From positions 124,001 to 188,000 of the forward strand of contig NZ_JAKVBC010000004.1 of NCBI RefSeq assembly GCF_022447245.1: a stretch of DNA of 64,000 nucleotides, read 5' to 3'. Origin of the DNA: Kordia sp. GTDB taxonomy: Bacteria > Bacteroidota > Bacteroidia > Flavobacteriales > Flavobacteriaceae. Positions 46,128 through 54,132 of the stretch are shown here, piece after piece (the first letter of the stretch is position 1; the number at the start of each line of letters is the position of its first letter). A model generated the notes under the pieces. The model ran no database searches, was not told the origin of the DNA, and saw only the letters and a program-made list of their open reading frames with translations. The translations under genes and the position numbers were made by a program.

Positions 46128-47447
46128 ATGGAGTTAAAAGATAAATTATTGTCATCCTTTATGGTTTTTGAAGATCGTGTAAACGATCAATCAAAAGAAT
46201 TGAATGAAATCAGAAACACGGCGATTAAGACATTTCAGCAAAAAGGATTTCCGACAAAGAAAGATGAAGATTGGAAATATACTTCGTTAAAATCCTTATT
46301 GAAGCATGACTACACGATTTCACCGCAACAAGAATCTGCGATTGAGTTTAAGGATGTAAAAAAATATTTTATCCACGATATTGACACCTATAAAATTGTC
46401 TTTATTGATGGAAAGTATAGCTCATTCCTTTCGGAAACTACACATGATGGAATTGATGTTTGTTTAATGAGTTCTGCACTAAACAAGCCGAAATATAAAA
46501 TCATTATTGATTCATATTATAATAAAGCCGCTAAAGCCGATCTCAGTTTGACGTCTTTGAATACTGCTTTTGCTTCAGAAGGAGCTTATATTCATATTCC
46601 AAAAAACAAAGTAGTTGAAAAACCAATACAAATTGTACATTTTTCAACAGGAAATGAAGTTTCAGTAATGCTACAACCTCGAAATTTGATCGTAGTTGAC
46701 GAGAACTCACACGTACAAATTATTGAGCGTCACCAAAGTTTAACATCCAATGTGGTATTGACAAATTCGGTAACCGAAGTTTTTGCAAACAAACGTGCTA
46801 TTGTTGATTATTATAAAGTTCAAAACGACAATCAAGAAGCTTCTTTGATTGATAATACGTTCATTTCACAAAAACAAAGTAGTAATGTTTCTGTACATAC
46901 ATTTTCTTTTGGAGGAAAGTTAATACGTAACAATTTACAGTTTTTCCAAAAGGGAGAACGCATTGATTCTACGATGAAAGGAATTACGATTATTGGTGAT
47001 AAGCAGCATGTTGACCACAATACATTGGTGCATCATATTGAACCAAATTGTGAAAGTCATCAAGACTATAAAGGAATTTTTGGCGATCGTTCAACAGGAG
47101 TTTTCAATGGAAAGGTAATTGTAGAGAAAGAAGCACAGAAAACCAATGCATTTCAAGCAAATAATAATATTTTAGTAGACGATAAAGCAACTATCAATAC
47201 AAAACCGCAGTTAGAAATTTTTGCAGATGATGTAAAATGTTCGCACGGTTGTACTATTGGGCAATTGGATAAAGATGCTTTATTTTACCTACGTTCACGT
47301 GGAATTCCGATGAAGGAAGCAAAAGCATTACTAATGTATGCTTTTGCTAATAACGTTTTAGAAAGCGTGAAGGTGAACGCCATTAAAACTCGAATCAATA
47401 AATTAATTGCGCAAAAATTAGGCGTAAATCTAGGATTCGATCTATAA
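46128..47447 (+). CDS. sufD: Fe-S cluster assembly protein SufD
   Basis: The 439-residue protein is a SufD beta-helix protein: PTKKDEDWKYTSLKSLLKHD at the N-terminus, INTKPQLEIFADDVKCSHGC with the conserved His-Gly-Cys region, and FYLRSRGIPMKEAKALLMYA at the end. It partners SufB and SufC and is probably needed for iron entry. It is the last gene of the group and a strong terminator follows. Confidence 0.96.
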   Translation: MELKDKLLSSFMVFEDRVNDQSKELNEIRNTAIKTFQQKGFPTKKDEDWKYTSLKSLLKHDYTISPQQESAIEFKDVKKYFIHDIDTYKIVFIDGKYSSFLSETTHDGIDVCLMSSALNKPKYKIIIDSYYNKAAKADLSLTSLNTAFASEGAYIHIPKNKVVEKPIQIVHFSTGNEVSVMLQPRNLIVVDENSHVQIIERHQSLTSNVVLTNSVTEVFANKRAIVDYYKVQNDNQEASLIDNTFISQKQSSNVSVHTFSFGGKLIRNNLQFFQKGERIDSTMKGITIIGDKQHVDHNTLVHHIEPNCESHQDYKGIFGDRSTGVFNGKVIVEKEAQKTNAFQANNNILVDDKATINTKPQLEIFADDVKCSHGCTIGQLDKDALFYLRSRGIPMKEAKALLMYAFANNVLESVKVNAIKTRINKLIAQKLGVNLGFDL

Positions 47448-47468
47448 AGGAAAGATAAAAGACAACTA

Positions 47469-47503
47469 AAATCCCGAAGCAGAAACGCTTTGGGATTTTT
47501 TTT
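47469..47503 (+). terminator. Intrinsic terminator of the suf operon
   Basis: AAATCCCGAAGC (47469-47480) pairs with GCTTTGGGATTT (47487-47498) over 12 bp with one G-T wobble and a 6-base loop, then a T-run. Confidence 0.9.
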
Positions 47504-47536
47504 GAAATACTCATTTGACAGGTCCTGCTACATGAG

Positions 47537-48073
47537 TTATAATTCTACTTCTTCCGCAATAATTCTGTAAATATCTACTTCAGGAAGTACCGTTTGCAAT
47601 TGTACAGCTACAGAACTAAATTGTGGATCTTGTCGCAATCGTTTCCAGGTATTTTTTACGTATTGATTAAAGTTTTCTCGCTGTCCTTGCTGATACGCTG
47701 GATTATCTTTGACCATTACTAAAATTTGCTGAATGGTTTCTCTTCCTTGTGTAAGTTTCGTTTTGATGGGTTCATGTAAATTCATCAATACACTATGTGC
47801 CATTTCCAAACAGTTGGCTCCAATGAGTAACAGATGTCTTCTTTTTTGTGGAACATCTTTGTTTTTGGCCACAAATAGTTGATTTTGCAAAATGCTCATT
47901 CTACTTGATTCTACAAACCCAAATTGTTTTAGTACTTCTTGATTTTCTGAAAGCCAACGTTCAATCTCTGCTAAAAAGCGTGATGATTTGGAGCGAAGCA
48001 ATTCAGAAATCAAGTCTACTTTAAAAATGGAAGCTTCATAAAAGGTATTTTTTTCTATTATACTTGTTTTCAT
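47537..48073 (-). CDS. Unknown helical protein, third gene of the DUF2589 operon
   Basis: The 178-residue protein is soluble and largely helical (LISELLRSKSSRFLAEIERW, LLLIGANCLEMAHSVLMNLH, NQYVKNTWKRLRQDPQFSSV). It has no signal peptide, membrane segment or known catalytic motif. It lies 50 bp after the 269-residue gene in the same direction and shares its context with a DUF2589 gene, so the three probably work together. I do not recognise a family. Confidence 0.75.
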   Translation of the reverse strand: MKTSIIEKNTFYEASIFKVDLISELLRSKSSRFLAEIERWLSENQEVLKQFGFVESSRMSILQNQLFVAKNKDVPQKRRHLLLIGANCLEMAHSVLMNLHEPIKTKLTQGRETIQQILVMVKDNPAYQQGQRENFNQYVKNTWKRLRQDPQFSSVAVQLQTVLPEVDIYRIIAEEVEL

Positions 48074-48123
48074 GTGTTTCTATTTTGTGCTACTTCATAC
48101 AAAACTGCATGAAGTACGTGCGT

Positions 48124-48933
48124 TTATAGATAATCTAGTACTTGTACAGTATTGCCATTGTCATCAACATCGGTTGTCCACTCCATAGCGTCATCAGTAA
48201 TATTTACTTTAATACTAATTAAGCTTGCAGGATCATCAATTTCTTTTAAGCGTTGTGTTTCTACAATGACAGGAAGTTCTTCAATTTCCGGTGATTTTGG
48301 TTGCAAATTGGCTTCAATTTCTTGTACTAAAGCACTCTGATATACATGCTCTTCTACATACACTGCTCCTACAAAAGCATACGATACTTCTGCAAATTTG
48401 ATCGCTGCTTTATTTGCTGCAATTGAATAATTGTTTGGTGTTGATGAAGTTTCTCCAGTTGTTTTTACAGTAGATGATTCTACATTTCTACTAGCAGCAT
48501 CTGTTGTTGGTGTATCTGCTTGTGGAGCTGATATTGCTTGATCTGCTGCAGTTGCTTGACGCAAATCAACAGCGGCTTCTTGAGACTGTGCTTCTGCTTT
48601 TGCAGCCAATTCTGGTTTGATGCTTTCTAAATAGGCAACTTGATCATCTGTCTTTGTTGGATATAAGTCATCCATTACTTTAAAGAATGCCATTTCATAT
48701 ACATCTTGAATTTCTCTTTCTGTATACTCTCTTGTAACTGTTTGTGTGGTATCTACTGCAACAGGAATAGTTAATTGCATGTCTTTGATACGAATATTTG
48801 GTACCGCAAAATGCTTTAGCATTGGATTTTGAATATATTCCTGAGCAATGGCTAAGGTTTCAATATCTGATTGCACTTTTGCATTAGTGACTTCTTTATA
48901 AATCTTTCCTATATAGTCTTTTAATGTAATCAT
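48124..48933 (-). CDS. Unknown protein with low-complexity linker, DUF2589 partner
   Basis: The 269-residue protein has three parts. The N-terminal region (residues ~1-120) contains LKHFAVPNIRIKDMQLTIPV, a pattern (F-x-V-P-x-x-I-x-D-M-x-L-x-I-P-V) resembling the opening of proteins found with DUF2589. Residues ~120-170 are an Ala/Thr/Ser/Gln-rich linker. The C-terminal part is acidic (ISIKVNITDDAMEWTTDVDD). No signal peptide. It may be an adaptor or structural protein; the function is not known. Confidence 0.75.
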   Translation of the reverse strand: MITLKDYIGKIYKEVTNAKVQSDIETLAIAQEYIQNPMLKHFAVPNIRIKDMQLTIPVAVDTTQTVTREYTEREIQDVYEMAFFKVMDDLYPTKTDDQVAYLESIKPELAAKAEAQSQEAAVDLRQATAADQAISAPQADTPTTDAASRNVESSTVKTTGETSSTPNNYSIAANKAAIKFAEVSYAFVGAVYVEEHVYQSALVQEIEANLQPKSPEIEELPVIVETQRLKEIDDPASLISIKVNITDDAMEWTTDVDDNGNTVQVLDYL

Positions 48934-48998
48934 GATTTTTGTTTTTAAGTCAAGGAAACCTCCGAAGAGGCTTCCTGAATTTGTTAGTGTAGTACGTT

Positions 48999-49535
48999 CT
49001 AAGATTCTGTAATAGATTCTTCAAGCATATCTAATACACGACTCATTCCTGCTGGAACTTCGTCTTGTACAGCATTGATTCTAATATTCATACTGTATGA
49101 ACGTTTAGACTCATCTGAGTACGTGCTTTTCTTTTGGTACGAATAGCTTCCTTTGAACTTGAAACGTCCCCAAGCCCAACGTAAACTTAATTCAGCACTT
49201 AAATCTAATTTGTGACTAGCTACAGTTTCAACTTTTGTAACACTAGAGATTTTAGCATTAAAATCAATCGTTGTATCAGCAACTCTTAAAAATGGAATTG
49301 GAACAATGGTTAACAAAGGAGTTGTTAATGTTACCGATGTTGGTGATCCATCCACTAATTTAGAATATGCGAATGTTACATTTTTCACATTTCCAGATTC
49401 ATCAAGACCTACTTCGTTGATAAAATCTACTGTTGATAAAGCTGCTGCTGCTTGTGCATCAATAACTGCTGTTAGAGGTTTCCCTAGCATTGCACTAAAA
49501 TTAATGTTAGCAATTTCATTTGGACTAACTGGCAT
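48999..49535 (-). CDS. DUF2589 family protein
   Basis: The 178-residue protein matches the DUF2589 layout: an N-terminal INFSAMLGKPLTAVIDAQAA (helix over the I-G-x-P-L-x-A-x-x-x-A-Q-A-A motif), a beta-rich middle (LLTIVPIPFLRVADTTIDFN), KFKGSYSYQKKSTYSDESKR, and a C-terminal VPAGMSRVLDMLEESI. The family's function is unknown. It is the first gene of a leftward three-gene unit with its own promoter and palindrome. Confidence 0.85.
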   Translation of the reverse strand: MPVSPNEIANINFSAMLGKPLTAVIDAQAAAALSTVDFINEVGLDESGNVKNVTFAYSKLVDGSPTSVTLTTPLLTIVPIPFLRVADTTIDFNAKISSVTKVETVASHKLDLSAELSLRWAWGRFKFKGSYSYQKKSTYSDESKRSYSMNIRINAVQDEVPAGMSRVLDMLEESITES

Positions 49536-49675
49536 AATTGTAATTTTTAAAATTTTTTACCTACTCTTTGTAAAAGGCTTTTCGGCTTTCTCCTTAGGTT
49601 GTAAAAAAATAGTCGCGAACAATTTCCTACAATTTTTTAAGCTTAACATGATATTCTTCCGAAAGAATTACATTG

Positions 49676-49705
49676 CAAATATACAACAAATGTTTTTAAT
49701 TTCAA
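49676..49705 (-). promoter_or_regulatory. Bacteroidota promoter of the DUF2589 operon
   Basis: Read leftward, TTG (49705 to 49703), a 19-bp spacer and TATATTTG (49683 to 49676) match the TTG-N19-TAnnTTTG consensus exactly. Confidence 0.65.
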
Positions 49706-49711
49706 ACATTT

Positions 49712-49729
49712 TACAATATTAATATTGTA
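49712..49729. promoter_or_regulatory. 18-bp perfect palindrome upstream of the -33 box
   Basis: TACAATATTAATATTGTA is its own reverse complement and ends 6 bp from the -33 TTG; CAATATTG recurs at 49757-49764. It is a likely binding site for a dimeric regulator. Confidence 0.5.
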
Positions 49730-49908
49730 CAAACACATAATATCAGTAATATGTTGCAATATTGTGCTTTGTTTAGAAATTGTGTAAAATGATTCTGTAT
49801 TTATGAAGAATTTGAGTTTTTTACACAAAAAAGAGATACAATGTACAGAAAAATGTAGATTATATCTCTTTATTATATGAATGGTTGCCGTAGTTACAGC
49901 ATGTTCTT

Positions 49909-51252
49909 TTATTGGACTGAATTACAAATTTCGCTTATAAACTTATTGAAGTCCATGCCATCTTTTCCTACCAAACCGAAACGCACTATAACTAAATCTT
50001 TTGAAGGAATAACATACACACGTTGTCCTTGGTATCCATTTGCAGAATACATATCTTTTGGAACATCTGGGTGAAATCCGCCAGCGTTGAGCCAAAAATG
50101 CCCTCCGTAACGTCCATTTGAAGTTGGTGTTGATTTTGTAATATAATCTACCCAAGAATCATCAAAAATACGTGCGCCATTCCACTCGCCTCTATGCAAG
50201 TATAACAATCCAAATTTTGCCCAATCGCGCGGTGTTGCCCATGCATAGGAAGAACCAACATAGTTTCCTTCCATATCTGCTTCAATTAGCATAGAATGCA
50301 TTCCTATTTTATCAATAAAGTTTACATACGGAAAGTCTAAGTATTCTTGATGAGTATCAAATTGCTTGCGCAAGATTCCAGAAAGTAAATTTGAAGTTCC
50401 AGAAGAGTAGTTCCAAGTTTCGTTTGGTTTTCCAACTAATGGTTTATCTATCTGCGAGGTAGTCATATCTTTTTCAAGGAAGAGCATTTTTGTCACATCA
50501 GAAATTTTACTGTAATCCTCTTCCCATTCTAAGCCACTATTCATCTGTAATAAGTTGTGCAAGGTTATATTATTACGCTCATCCGATTTCCAAGCATCTA
50601 TTGGTGCTTTGTCCCAAACATTCAATTTTCCTTCATATTGTAGAATTCCATACATGGTACTTACCAAGCTTTTTGTCATAGACCAACCTAAAAATTTAGA
50701 GTCTTTATTAAAACCATTTGCATATTTTTCAGAGATAATTTGATCTTTATACAAAACCAGTACAGCTCGTGTCTTTTTAATATCCTCACCTTCCACATTG
50801 GAAAAAGCGTACTTTACTGCATTTTCAATTTTAGTATAATCTATATTCGAAAACGTAGTGTCTTTTTGTGGCATGTTTCCATACGGATAAGGCATCATGC
50901 GTGCAATATTTGTACGAAGTGGCACAGGTGTTTCTTTGGTAATGTCATATTCATCATCAATAAGAACACTTCCCAAACCTTTTCGATAAATGGCTTTTCG
51001 TTCCATAAGACCGTACACTGAAGCCGAAGCATATTTCTTTTGTAGGTCAACAAAATCTCTTGCAATATTTATTGGAGTAAAACCATTATCCGTACTATCA
51101 GTAAATGCGGGCGCTCTTCCAGCAACAAAAACAGAAGAACTCATACTTTTTGCCGAATATCCCGAAATGATATTCAATTTGGAATAGTTAAACGCAACTA
51201 CTATTACAATTAACACTAGTATAACCGCTAAAATTTTCAAGGTCTTTTTCAT
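49909..51252 (-). CDS. Membrane-anchored serine hydrolase (class C beta-lactamase fold)
   Basis: The 447-residue protein has an N-terminal membrane helix or uncleaved signal (ILAVILVLIVIVVAF) and a penicillin-binding-like domain. The nucleophile is in GWSMTKSLVS (Ser191, Lys194), the second motif is NYSSGTSNL (Tyr/Ser), and GGHFWLNAGG lies near the third. NylB-type (6-aminohexanoate-dimer hydrolase) and esterase EstB-like proteins look like this. The substrate could be a short amide, ester or peptide, and beta-lactam resistance is not implied. It acts in the periplasm. Confidence 0.87.
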   Translation of the reverse strand: MKKTLKILAVILVLIVIVVAFNYSKLNIISGYSAKSMSSSVFVAGRAPAFTDSTDNGFTPINIARDFVDLQKKYASASVYGLMERKAIYRKGLGSVLIDDEYDITKETPVPLRTNIARMMPYPYGNMPQKDTTFSNIDYTKIENAVKYAFSNVEGEDIKKTRAVLVLYKDQIISEKYANGFNKDSKFLGWSMTKSLVSTMYGILQYEGKLNVWDKAPIDAWKSDERNNITLHNLLQMNSGLEWEEDYSKISDVTKMLFLEKDMTTSQIDKPLVGKPNETWNYSSGTSNLLSGILRKQFDTHQEYLDFPYVNFIDKIGMHSMLIEADMEGNYVGSSYAWATPRDWAKFGLLYLHRGEWNGARIFDDSWVDYITKSTPTSNGRYGGHFWLNAGGFHPDVPKDMYSANGYQGQRVYVIPSKDLVIVRFGLVGKDGMDFNKFISEICNSVQ

Positions 51253-51490
51253 CTTATTGTTGGTTTTCTATTGCGCTAGGATTAACATTAGCGAATATTT
51301 AATTACACTTTCAAATATATTAAAATGAAAATTATTGCAGTAGTTTAAATAGTGTTTTTCCTGATATAAAAATAGGAAAAACACTCAAAAAAAGTATTCA
51401 GAAAGCTGTTTTACGATCTTGCAATTAGCCTAATCTTTGTGATACTGTTACGTAACGTTATGAAATATAATTTTTTAAAAACAAGAAACC
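51253..51490. other. Intergenic control region of the precursor peptides
   Basis: It contains a -7-like TAATCTTTG (51431-51439), one base longer than consensus, and a perfect 10-bp palindrome GTTACGTAAC (51447-51456) close to the expected transcription start. The peptide ATG is at 51491. Confidence 0.35.
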
Positions 51491-51781
51491 ATGAAAAAAA
51501 ACAAACGAAGTTTAAAAAAATTGACACTAAATAAGAAAGTAGTATCAAAATTAGAAGGACAACAAGCCAATGGAGGTACAGGAATTTTTACCGTAGTTGT
51601 TTGTCCTATTGAAACACGTTGGAATTGTCCTATTTTAACTATTAATTGTCCACGTACATTGGTTTGTCCTATTGATACTTTAGCATGTCCTATTGATACA
51701 ATTGCATGTCCTACTGATTCTATAGCATGTCCAACTGACTCTATAGCGTGTCCTACAGATACGATTGCGTGTCCTTTTTAA
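51491..51781 (+). CDS. RiPP-type precursor with Cys-Pro heptad repeat core
   Basis: The 96-residue peptide has a leader (MKKNKRSLKKLTLNKKVVSK ... GQQANGG, residues 1-29) typical of Bacteroidota class I lanthipeptide-like precursors, ending in a GG processing site. The core (30-96) has nine cysteines (38, 46, 53, 59, 66, 73, 80, 87, 94), every one followed by proline. From Cys59 on, the core is five copies of the heptad C-P-[I/T]-D-[S/T]-[L/I]-A. Ser/Thr in each unit could be dehydrated and ring-closed with Cys (inference). No lanthionine synthetase lies in the window. It is paired with the next gene. Confidence 0.75.
   Translation: MKKNKRSLKKLTLNKKVVSKLEGQQANGGTGIFTVVVCPIETRWNCPILTINCPRTLVCPIDTLACPIDTIACPTDSIACPTDSIACPTDTIACPF
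51665..51778 (+). repeat. 21-bp tandem repeat (5.4 units) inside the precursor gene
   Basis: Units start at 51665, 51686, 51707, 51728 and 51749, with a partial unit at 51770. Each encodes the C-P-x-D-x-x-A heptad. Units differ mainly at third codon positions and at I/T and S/T codons, so selection appears to keep the protein pattern. Confidence 0.85.
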
Positions 51782-51799
51782 ACCATTAAATTTTTAATT

Positions 51800-52063
51800 A
51801 TGAAAAAAAATAAAAAGAGTTTAAAGAAGTTGACACTGAATAAGAATGTAGTATCAAATTTAGAAAAAAGCCAAGTAAATGGTGGAACTATTGTTACATT
51901 GGCTTGCCCAGTGACCTTATTTTGTCCAACACGTTTTTGTCCTACAAGATTTAATTGTCCAACACTGAATATTATTCAGTGTGGAACGATTAGAACAATT
52001 GATGGTCCTGGTTGTCAATCATTAGTAGACGGATGTCAATCTGCTTTAGGTTGTACATTCTAG
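51800..52063 (+). CDS. Second RiPP-type precursor, duplicated leader
   Basis: The 87-residue peptide starts 18 bp after the first. Its leader (MKKNKKSLKKLTLNKNVVSN ... SQVNGG) is nearly identical to that of the first, at DNA level too, showing a duplication. The core differs: TLACPVTLFCPTRFCPTRFN with four Cys-Pro units, then CGTIRTIDGPGCQ and a C-terminal SALGCTF. So the leader is conserved while the core has diverged, as expected for peptides handled by one shared enzyme. A terminator follows. Confidence 0.75.
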   Translation: MKKNKKSLKKLTLNKNVVSNLEKSQVNGGTIVTLACPVTLFCPTRFCPTRFNCPTLNIIQCGTIRTIDGPGCQSLVDGCQSALGCTF

Positions 52064-52091
52064 ACAATCATTTACATAAAACTATAGTTTG

Positions 52092-52125
52092 GAAGCTGCT
52101 GTTATAGGCAGCTTCTTTTCGTTTT
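52092..52125 (+). terminator. Intrinsic terminator after the two precursors
   Basis: GAAGCTGC (52092-52099) pairs with GCAGCTTC (52108-52115) around an 8-base loop, followed by a T-rich tract to 52125. Confidence 0.85.
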
Positions 52126-52126
52126 A

Positions 52127-52987
52127 CTAATTCACAAAAGTTTGTATGTAATTGCGTAAGTCTTGATCTTTTTCTAACACCATTTTTTTCTTTAATCGGT
52201 ATTTATGTGTACGTACACTTTCCTGATTGATTCCTAGTATAAGGCGAATGTCTTCGTTAGACATATTCATTTTTAGATAGCAACAATATTTTAAGTCTTT
52301 TTCAGTAAGGCAAGGAAATTTAGCGCTTAGTTTTTTAAGAAAGTTAGGATTTACATTTTCGAAATAATGCTTAAAGTCTTCCCAATGTTTTTGATCGTTT
52401 CGTGTCATTTTGATCGTATTGACAATAGACATTAATTGTGTTTTAGTAGACGCATCTACATTGCTATATAATTGTTTAATACGTTCTTTAATTTTGTCCA
52501 ATAAGGCTTTTTTTTGATCAAGTTCAAGTGTATAGCGTGTTAAGTCTTTGCTTTGGTCTTCTGTTAATTTTCCTTTGGGAACAAATGTTTTTGATATAGA
52601 AACGGCTTGTGTCTTTTTAATTAAGTTTAAAATTCCCAGAATGTTGGTAATAAGATTGTTGGATTGCATTCCATATTCAAACAATTGTGTAAACACTACT
52701 AAATTGTCACGTAACTGCAATTTTCGATGTTCATTTCTAGTTCGTAAACACACTAAAGGAATGGAAAAATCACGATGATATGAGAGCAAGGAGTTAATTA
52801 CATTTTGGTTGTCTCTAAAACTTAGAATTAACAATGTAGGCTGAATAGATTTTGAAAGCTGTACAATGTCTGACACACGTGTTGCTGTAATAAAACTATA
52901 CTGATCCATAGTTTGCAAGCTTTTTAAGATTGCTGCTAACGATGAAGAAGTATCGCTCCCAATAAGTATATTTTCATGTGTAGTCAT
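52127..52987 (-). CDS. LuxR-type HTH regulator with atypical receiver-like domain
   Basis: The 286-residue protein begins with a receiver-like fold (ENILIGSDTSSSLAAILKSL, PTLLILSFRDNQNVINSLLS) that lacks the clear acidic phosphorylation pocket. A helical linker follows (QKKALLDKIKERIKQLYSNV), and a C-terminal LuxR-type HTH is seen in ~225-286: FPCLTEKDLKYCCYLKMNMS and SNEDIRLILGINQESVRTHK. Bacteroidota regulators of this kind often respond to phosphorylation-independent cues. Convergent with the precursor pair, it could control them and/or the ThiF locus. Confidence 0.85.
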   Translation of the reverse strand: MTTHENILIGSDTSSSLAAILKSLQTMDQYSFITATRVSDIVQLSKSIQPTLLILSFRDNQNVINSLLSYHRDFSIPLVCLRTRNEHRKLQLRDNLVVFTQLFEYGMQSNNLITNILGILNLIKKTQAVSISKTFVPKGKLTEDQSKDLTRYTLELDQKKALLDKIKERIKQLYSNVDASTKTQLMSIVNTIKMTRNDQKHWEDFKHYFENVNPNFLKKLSAKFPCLTEKDLKYCCYLKMNMSNEDIRLILGINQESVRTHKYRLKKKMVLEKDQDLRNYIQTFVN

Positions 52988-53122
52988 TACTATATGTAAA
53001 TTTCTAAAGCATCATAGTGCATTGTTGGGGAATCACATCAAAACATGTTTTTCAAATGTAAAGTTTATAGCTTTAAAATAATACGGTAGAAATACTCGAT
53101 TTTGACATTTTACTGTTAAATT

Positions 53123-54037
53123 TTAATAGTCAATAGTTCCCAAATATATTCTAGATCTTCCTTGATTGTCATTTTGCACCCAAACTAATTGTGAGCCATC
53201 TGGTGAAAATTTTGCATGTTGCGCAGCAAAATTTCCATTACCTACTGGAATTATAGGAGTATTTCGATTTGATAAATCAACACTTTTTATAAAGATTTGA
53301 AGTTTTCCTTGACCAGACATTGCTTCAAAAGCCATTAACTGACCGTCATTGCAAAACCATGGTGCGCGCCCTATTGCACCTTCTGCAAGATCTGAAAATA
53401 CAAAAGGTGTATTATCACCTATTTGCATGCATATTTTATTATTATTTTGATTATATATGCCGCTAGACTCTGATTGCCCACCGTATGCGATAATTTCATC
53501 ATTTACAAGGTTTACTGTACCCATTCCTGACCAATATCCTTGATAGGTGAGTTCTTGCGACTGTAACGAATTGATATTAACTTTTAAAAGCTTTGGTTGA
53601 TTGTTTGTATAGTTTGTAACTAACAATGTGAGTCCATTTGCATACCATGTTGGATATGCAAGTTCTGCGTTTTCATAACCTGAAACTGTAAGTTGTTGTG
53701 CGCTATTGTCTGCGCCATTTTCAGTGAGCAGCATGATTCTATTGTGTGGTAAACTACTTTTTGGAAAAACGCCTGTAAAAGTTATTTGATTTGTGTTTTG
53801 CTCTGTGTTCAATGACCAGGAAGCTCTTGAGCAATTGTAATCATCACTTTTATATTATATGTTTTCCGTCTTTGTATTAATGTCTACTGTCCAAAATTCT
53901 TGTCTAGGAATTTCTTTCCCTGCACGTTCAAACAATACAGTATTTCCATCTGGGCTAAAACAAGGGCGCCCATCTATGTAGTGTTCGCTAGCAGTAACTC
54001 CAGTTTGAGTTATTGGATGAATATTAGTGACTTTCAT
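53123..54037 (-). pseudogene. TolB/PD40-like propeller protein gene with one in-frame stop
   Basis: A 305-codon frame runs from ATG 54037 (MKVTNIHPITQTGVTASEHY) to TAA 53123-53125. It is interrupted once by TAA at 53855-53857 in the context NTKTENI-stop-YKSDDYNCSRASW, after which the frame continues cleanly. CAA to TAA would be one C-to-T change. Blades show the TolB/WD40-like PD40 signature: RPCFSPDGNTVLFERAG, APWFCNDGQLMAFEAMSG, AKFSPDGSQLVWVQNDNQG. No signal peptide, so it may be cytosolic, unlike TolB. It follows the ThiF gene by 95 bp in the same direction. Confidence 0.75.
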
Positions 54038-54132
54038 AATATGGAGTGGTTGGTTATTCCAAATGTAGAAAGTACAACTGATTTGATATAGCGTGTTACT
54101 ACGTGATTATTTTTTAGTGTGATATTACTTTT

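Larger units (their letters stand above)
49536..49908. other. Control region of the DUF2589 operon
   Basis: No gene is visible. It holds the promoter at 49676-49705, the 18-bp palindrome at 49712-49729 and a second CAATATTG palindrome at 49757-49764. The leader from the inferred transcription start (~49670) to the ATG is about 135 bases. Confidence 0.55.

Noticed and set aside
47537-49535. DUF2589 operon as a phage tail or contractile injection system
   Set aside because: No sheath, tube, baseplate or AAA+ protein nearby, and none of the three proteins has a tail-like motif that I can see.
11957-53857. Genetic-code reassignment of TAA/TAG to an amino acid to explain the in-frame stops
   Set aside because: Intact genes throughout the window end at TAA, TAG or TGA in the expected places, and frameshifts occur at a similar rate, so broken genes or sequence errors are simpler.
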